Below, piece by piece: positions 59,453 to 64,000 of a DNA stretch of 64,000 nt. How positions within the stretch are numbered: the first letter of the stretch is position 1; each line of letters begins with the position of its first letter. The notes beneath the pieces are model-generated. The model ran no database searches. It saw only the letters and a list, made by a program, of their open reading frames with translations, and was not told the DNA's origin. Origin of the DNA: an uncultured Flavobacteriaceae bacterium. GTDB taxonomy: Bacteria > Bacteroidota > Bacteroidia > Flavobacteriales > Flavobacteriaceae. The stretch covers positions 124,001 to 188,000 of the forward strand of contig CAJJAZ010000005.1 in assembly GCA_905182295.1 (NCBI GenBank), in the 5' to 3' direction. Made by a program: the position numbers and the translations under genes.

Positions 59453-60165
59453 TCTGGACTTTTAATTATAATACCACTTAAAATATACAACAGAATTACC
59501 ACTGCCATTCCAGTAAAATGAAGCCACCCAATAAGCCCTATTGAAACTAAAAGGAATGCGTATCTAATTTGGTTACCCTCCCATCCAAAATGGTCGAATT
59601 TCAAAGAGAAAAGTTCTAATTGGGCATTCATAACGATAGGGAGAAACACAGACAATCCAATTAAAAAATAAGGAGACATTAAAAAACCTTCTAAACCTGG
59701 GATAGTTGGATAAGCCAACATACAAGGGATAGATAATACTAAAAGTGCCGAAGCTGGAGTTGGCAAACCTATAAAATGATCTGCCTGCCTAGTGTCTATA
59801 TTAAAGTAGGCCAAACGAAAAGCTGCACCCACAGTAATCAGCAACCCAATTAGGGGCAATGGATTGTATTTTAAAATTTCTTCAAGGGTATACGAATGGG
59901 TGTTTAACAACATGAAAATTGTTAAACCAGGTACAACTCCAGAGGTAACTAAGTCTGCCAAAGAATCTAACTGCTTGCCCAATTCACTTTTCACTTCTAG
60001 TATTCGGGCAGCAAAGCCATCAAAAAAATCAAATATAATACCAGCTACCACAAATACGGCAGCCAAGAGTAAATTGTTTTCTAAGACTGCAATAACAGCC
60101 AATAATCCAGCGATTAAATTGAATGCAGTAATGGCATTTGGGATGGTTTCTTTAAGTCTATTCAC
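59449..60165 (-). CDS. pssA: CDP-diacylglycerol--serine O-phosphatidyltransferase
   Basis: 'IPNAITAFNLIAGLLAV', 'FDFFDGFAARILEVKSELGKQLDSLADLVTSGVVPG'. Confidence 0.93.
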   Translation of the reverse strand: MNRLKETIPNAITAFNLIAGLLAVIAVLENNLLLAAVFVVAGIIFDFFDGFAARILEVKSELGKQLDSLADLVTSGVVPGLTIFMLLNTHSYTLEEILKYNPLPLIGLLITVGAAFRLAYFNIDTRQADHFIGLPTPASALLVLSIPCMLAYPTIPGLEGFLMSPYFLIGLSVFLPIVMNAQLELFSLKFDHFGWEGNQIRYAFLLVSIGLIGWLHFTGMAVVILLYILSGIIIKSPD

Positions 60166-60255
60166 TTTTCAAAAATACAATAATAACACAACATCTCACT
60201 AAAGCTGGTTGAGAAATGGGATTTGTATATATTTACACAAATATTACCCCGATTC

Positions 60256-61443
60256 ATGAAGTCCAATCTATTTTGCTATTTTCTTGTTTTTATTTTCTTT
60301 GGGAACCTCCTCCAAGCACAAGATTTCAAATTAAGTGAGTATGCTTCTGTAAGCGTATTGACCTGTGAACCTGGAACAGATTTGTATGCCTCCTTTGGGC
60401 ATTCAGCCATAAGGGTTCAAGACCCCATGATGCAGTTAGATATTATCTACAATTATGGAATATTTGATTTTTACGCGCCAAATTTCTATGTAAATTTCAT
60501 CAAAGGAAACCTCACTTACACCCTTGGAAGACAGTATTTTAGCGACTTTCTCTTTGAATATGAAATGGAAAACAGAAGTGTCAAAGAGCAAGTACTCCGA
60601 TTGGATAAAAGCAGCAGGGACCGTCTATTTAATTTTTTAGAAAAAAACTACCAACCAGAAAATAGGGATTACGCTTATGACTTTTTCTTCAACAACTGTG
60701 CAACAAAAATTAGAGACCTAATAGAAGACAACGGATTTATAAGTGGCCTACAAATAAGCCAAACTCCTGGCGCCCAAAAAACTTTTAGAGAACTGCTCTC
60801 TGAAAACTTGACTGCAAATAGCTGGGCTTTATTTGGCGTTAATTTAGCATTAGGTGCCAAAGTAGACAAAATAGCGACACCAAGAGAATACCAATTTTTA
60901 CCAACCTATCTCTCTGAATCTCTAGAAATGATCACAATTCATGGCTTACCTCTTGTAGAAAGTGATCGCATGTCTTACGCATCAAAACCTATTGTAAAAG
61001 TTCAAGAAAATCTTTACGAAACACCTGCTTTTATAAGTTTTTTATTATTTATTCTCACCTTAATACTAGGGACAATAGAATATTTTACAGGAAAAAAATT
61101 ATGGGGGTTTGACCTAATTTTATTTGGACTAAGTGGTTTGGCAAGTCTGCTGTTACTCTTCTTGTGGTTTCTGACAAACCACCACCCTACGATGTACAAT
61201 TTTAACTTATTATGGATGTCTCCGTGGGCCTTTATAATGCTTTGGATTAAAATAAAAACCAGATTAAACAAGCCCACTAAAGCACAGCGATACATTGCTT
61301 TAGTATTTGTTTTATTACTGAGCGCAACGCCATTAGTTCATTGGATTGGAATACAAAAATTCGATCCCTTATTTTTCCCAATCATAGGCGCTATATGGAT
61401 GAGAAGCGTACCTTTGGCGTTTCAATGGAACCCTACAAAATAG
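60256..61443 (+). CDS. DUF4105 domain membrane protein
   Basis: 'SVSVLTCEPGTDLYASFGHSAIRVQDP', 'YDFFFNNCATKIRDLIED', C-terminal TM segments. Confidence 0.85.
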   Translation: MKSNLFCYFLVFIFFGNLLQAQDFKLSEYASVSVLTCEPGTDLYASFGHSAIRVQDPMMQLDIIYNYGIFDFYAPNFYVNFIKGNLTYTLGRQYFSDFLFEYEMENRSVKEQVLRLDKSSRDRLFNFLEKNYQPENRDYAYDFFFNNCATKIRDLIEDNGFISGLQISQTPGAQKTFRELLSENLTANSWALFGVNLALGAKVDKIATPREYQFLPTYLSESLEMITIHGLPLVESDRMSYASKPIVKVQENLYETPAFISFLLFILTLILGTIEYFTGKKLWGFDLILFGLSGLASLLLLFLWFLTNHHPTMYNFNLLWMSPWAFIMLWIKIKTRLNKPTKAQRYIALVFVLLLSATPLVHWIGIQKFDPLFFPIIGAIWMRSVPLAFQWNPTK

Positions 61444-61452
61444 CCCAGTCAT

Positions 61453-63330
61453 ATGAACCTTTTAAGTGTTGAGAATATTAGTAAATCCTATGGGGAACTG
61501 GTCTTGTTTGAGCAATTGTCTTTTGGCGTCAATAAAGATCAAAAAATTGCTTTAATCGCCAAAAATGGAAGTGGAAAAACGGCTATTTTAAATATCCTAT
61601 CTGGACTAGATCAACCAGACGAAGGCATGGTTAATTACCGAAAAGATATTAAGGTATCTTTTTTAGCCCAGGAGCCAATTCTCGCAGAAAACAGTACCAT
61701 CGAAGAATGCATACTAGCTTCAGACAATGAGGTCTTAAAAGTCATAGCCAATTACGAGAAGGCACTATTAGACATGGACAATACAGATGGGTATCAAAAA
61801 GCTTTTGACGCCATGGACAGGCATGCCGCTTGGGACTTTGAAACCCAATACCAACAAATACTCTCCAAACTAAAACTGGACGACCTTCAGCTCAAAGTTT
61901 CTGCTTTATCTGGGGGACAAAAAAAACGTGTTGCTTTAGCCAATGCACTACTAAACAAACCAGATCTAATCATCTTAGACGAACCCACAAACCACTTAGA
62001 TTTAGAAATGATCGAATGGCTAGAAGTCTATTTTTCCAAAGAAAACGTCACCCTGTTCATGGTAACACACGACCGCTATTTTTTAGAACGTGTTTGCAAC
62101 GAAATTGTTGAATTAGACCAAGGGCAACTTTATACCTATAAAGGAAATTACGCCTATTATTTAGAAAAAAAAGAGACCAGACTATCACAAGAACAAGTAG
62201 AACAACACAAATCCAAAAGACTCTTTAAAAAAGAATTGGATTGGATGCGTCGTCAGCCAAAGGCAAGAACTACAAAATCAAAATCTAGAATAGACGACTT
62301 TGCTCAAATAAAAGAGCGTGCCCATCAAAGGAGGCAAGACCATGAAATTCAACTTGAAATTGACATGGAACGAATGGGAACAAAAATTTTAGAGTGTCAC
62401 AAACTATTCAAGTCCTTTGGAGACAAATCAATATTAGACGGTTTTGAGTATAATTTCCTAAGAGGGGAACGCATAGGAATCATTGGAAAAAATGGAACAG
62501 GAAAGTCCACCTTTCTCAATATTCTTACTGGAAAGGAAAGTCTAGACGGCGGGAAGATAGTCGTTGGAGACACCATTAAATTCGGCTATTATACCCAGGA
62601 TGGCATCCCATCAAAATCTGGACAAAAAGTCATTGATGTCATTCGTGAATTCGGAGACTATATCCCACTAAAAAAAGGACGACAAATTTCTGCCCAACAA
62701 CTATTAGAACGCTTTTTATTCGACAGAAAAAAGCAATATGATTTTGTAGAAAAGCTCAGTGGAGGAGAAAGAAAAAGGCTCTATTTATGTACTGTACTTA
62801 TACAAAACCCAAACTTCCTAATATTAGATGAACCAACCAATGATTTAGATATAGTCACTTTAAATGTCTTAGAATCATTTTTATTAGATTATCCTGGATG
62901 CTTGCTGGTAGTATCTCACGACCGCTATTTTATGGATAAAATAGTTGACCATTTATTTGTTTTTAGAGGGGAGGGATATATTGAAGACTTCCCAGGGAAC
63001 TATTCTGATTTCAGGGCATACGAAGACAGTCAAGACCAGGAACAAGAGCCCATAAAACCTAAAAGCATCCAACAACAGACCACTCCAAAGCTTGCAGCAG
63101 GGGTTCAAAAACAAAAATTATCTTTTAACGAACAAAAAGAATACCAACAACTTGAGTCTAAAATAAGAAGTTTAGAAAAAGACAAAGTAGTCCTAGAACA
63201 AAGTTTTTTTGAAGAAGGACTTTCCATAGAAACTATTGAAGAAAGGTCCAAAAAGCTTCAAGAGATCATTGAAACTATAGAGCTAAAAACTATGCGATGG
63301 TTTGAATTAGCTGCAAAAATCGAAGGGTAG
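61453..63330 (+). CDS. ABC-F family ATP-binding protein (Uup-like)
   Basis: Two ABC cassettes ('IALIAKNGSGKTAILNIL', 'IGIIGKNGTGKSTFLNIL'; 'LSGGQKKRVALANALL', 'LSGGERKRLYLCTVL'); C-terminal coiled coil. Confidence 0.95.
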   Translation: MNLLSVENISKSYGELVLFEQLSFGVNKDQKIALIAKNGSGKTAILNILSGLDQPDEGMVNYRKDIKVSFLAQEPILAENSTIEECILASDNEVLKVIANYEKALLDMDNTDGYQKAFDAMDRHAAWDFETQYQQILSKLKLDDLQLKVSALSGGQKKRVALANALLNKPDLIILDEPTNHLDLEMIEWLEVYFSKENVTLFMVTHDRYFLERVCNEIVELDQGQLYTYKGNYAYYLEKKETRLSQEQVEQHKSKRLFKKELDWMRRQPKARTTKSKSRIDDFAQIKERAHQRRQDHEIQLEIDMERMGTKILECHKLFKSFGDKSILDGFEYNFLRGERIGIIGKNGTGKSTFLNILTGKESLDGGKIVVGDTIKFGYYTQDGIPSKSGQKVIDVIREFGDYIPLKKGRQISAQQLLERFLFDRKKQYDFVEKLSGGERKRLYLCTVLIQNPNFLILDEPTNDLDIVTLNVLESFLLDYPGCLLVVSHDRYFMDKIVDHLFVFRGEGYIEDFPGNYSDFRAYEDSQDQEQEPIKPKSIQQQTTPKLAAGVQKQKLSFNEQKEYQQLESKIRSLEKDKVVLEQSFFEEGLSIETIEERSKKLQEIIETIELKTMRWFELAAKIEG

Positions 63331-63755
63331 TGAAAGACAAGATTGGGGCATATATTCCTTACTTAAAATACCTCTGGAAATCTACTGACCAACACAGTGT
63401 CCATTCCCCTTTTGTTTTCGAGTTATTGACAAAATGTATTCACAAAGTTCCAAAAGGCTCAAAAACAAGCGATTATAGTCAGGCCATTCAAGTCTATTTA
63501 GAAAAAAAAAGTGTTTCGTTTATCAGTCCCTTGTCTGAGGTAACAATCTTAGACACTACCCCAATAAACAAAAATATTATAGCTTATTTTGTTGAGGGAA
63601 TTAACACTAGTTTTAAACAAAAAGAGCTCTGGAAAAAACTAGTTTCAAATAAAAACATACAAATAAGTATTGATTGCTGGAGTTTTGGACTTATTTTTAC
63701 AAAAAAAGATCAAGAAAAAGAACATTTTATTTTGTTTAAAAATCCGTGGAGATAA
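63330..63755 (+). CDS. Shortened class I SAM methyltransferase-like protein lacking the SAM-binding core
   Basis: GTG start overlapping the upstream stop; N-terminal 'LKYLWKSTDQHSVHSPFVFELLTKC' and C-terminal 'ISIDCWSFGLIFTKKDQEKEHFIL' resemble the two ends of a longer family. Confidence 0.5.
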   Translation: MKDKIGAYIPYLKYLWKSTDQHSVHSPFVFELLTKCIHKVPKGSKTSDYSQAIQVYLEKKSVSFISPLSEVTILDTTPINKNIIAYFVEGINTSFKQKELWKKLVSNKNIQISIDCWSFGLIFTKKDQEKEHFILFKNPWR

Positions 63756-63801
63756 TCCATTTTTAAGCAATTAAAGTTTAAACCCAAAACTGGTAAACGC
63801 T

Positions 63802-64000
63802 ATGAAAATTTATACCAAAACGGGAGATAGGGGAATGACTAGCTTATTCAACGGAAAAAGAGTCCTTAAAAATGACCTTCACTTGGATTCATACGGTTCT
63901 TTAGACGAATTGAATGCTTGGGTGGGACTACTTAGAGAAGGCGCTGTAGTAGCCTCTCAAAAACCCTTATTACTCGAAATACAGAAACATTTATTTGAAA
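63802..64000 (+). CDS. Cob(I)alamin adenosyltransferase (PduO/MMAB type), 3' truncated by window edge
   Basis: Open frame 'MKIYTKTGDRGMTSLFNGKRVLKNDLHLDSYGSLDELNAWVGLLRE' running to the window end; absent from the ORF track because no stop is in the window. Confidence 0.92.
   Translation, partial: MKIYTKTGDRGMTSLFNGKRVLKNDLHLDSYGSLDELNAWVGLLREGAVVASQKPLLLEIQKHLFE

Overview
The window looks like an ordinary low-GC Bacteroidota (Flavobacteriia-type) chromosome segment. It is densely packed with housekeeping genes and has little intergenic DNA. The taxonomic call rests on gene content, recurring TAnnTTTG-type -7 promoter boxes, weak Shine-Dalgarno signals, and lipoprotein/DUF families typical of that phylum. 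Recognisable genes include kdsB, rsmD, rnpB (minus strand), dnaX, miaE, ppk1, pdxH, rnz, pyrB, pyrR, rpsA, cmk, lon, two ECF sigma modules, two msrB paralogs, lpdA, aroQ, xerD, mnmA, yidC, pyrG, guaA, bshC, recQ, kdsD/kpsF, tatC, lptB-like, pssA and an ABC-F ATPase. The window opens inside an RmlD-like gene and closes inside a cob(I)alamin adenosyltransferase gene. I see no CRISPR array, transposase, integrated element, tRNA or obvious defence island. The best second-look items are: (1) an A10 slippage tract in dnaX exactly at the clamp-loader/tau boundary, where both alternative frames stop within nine codons; (2) a perfect nested inverted repeat (13 bp outer, 10 bp inner) directly before the start codon at 51793; (3) a pilin-like plus PilM/actin-like (DUF3822) gene pair upstream of rsmD with no pilus genes nearby; (4) an apparently core-deleted methyltransferase at 63330; (5) an ECF sigma module followed by two repeat-rich, solenoid-like surface proteins. 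Homology calls come from reading sequence and motifs; no database search was run.
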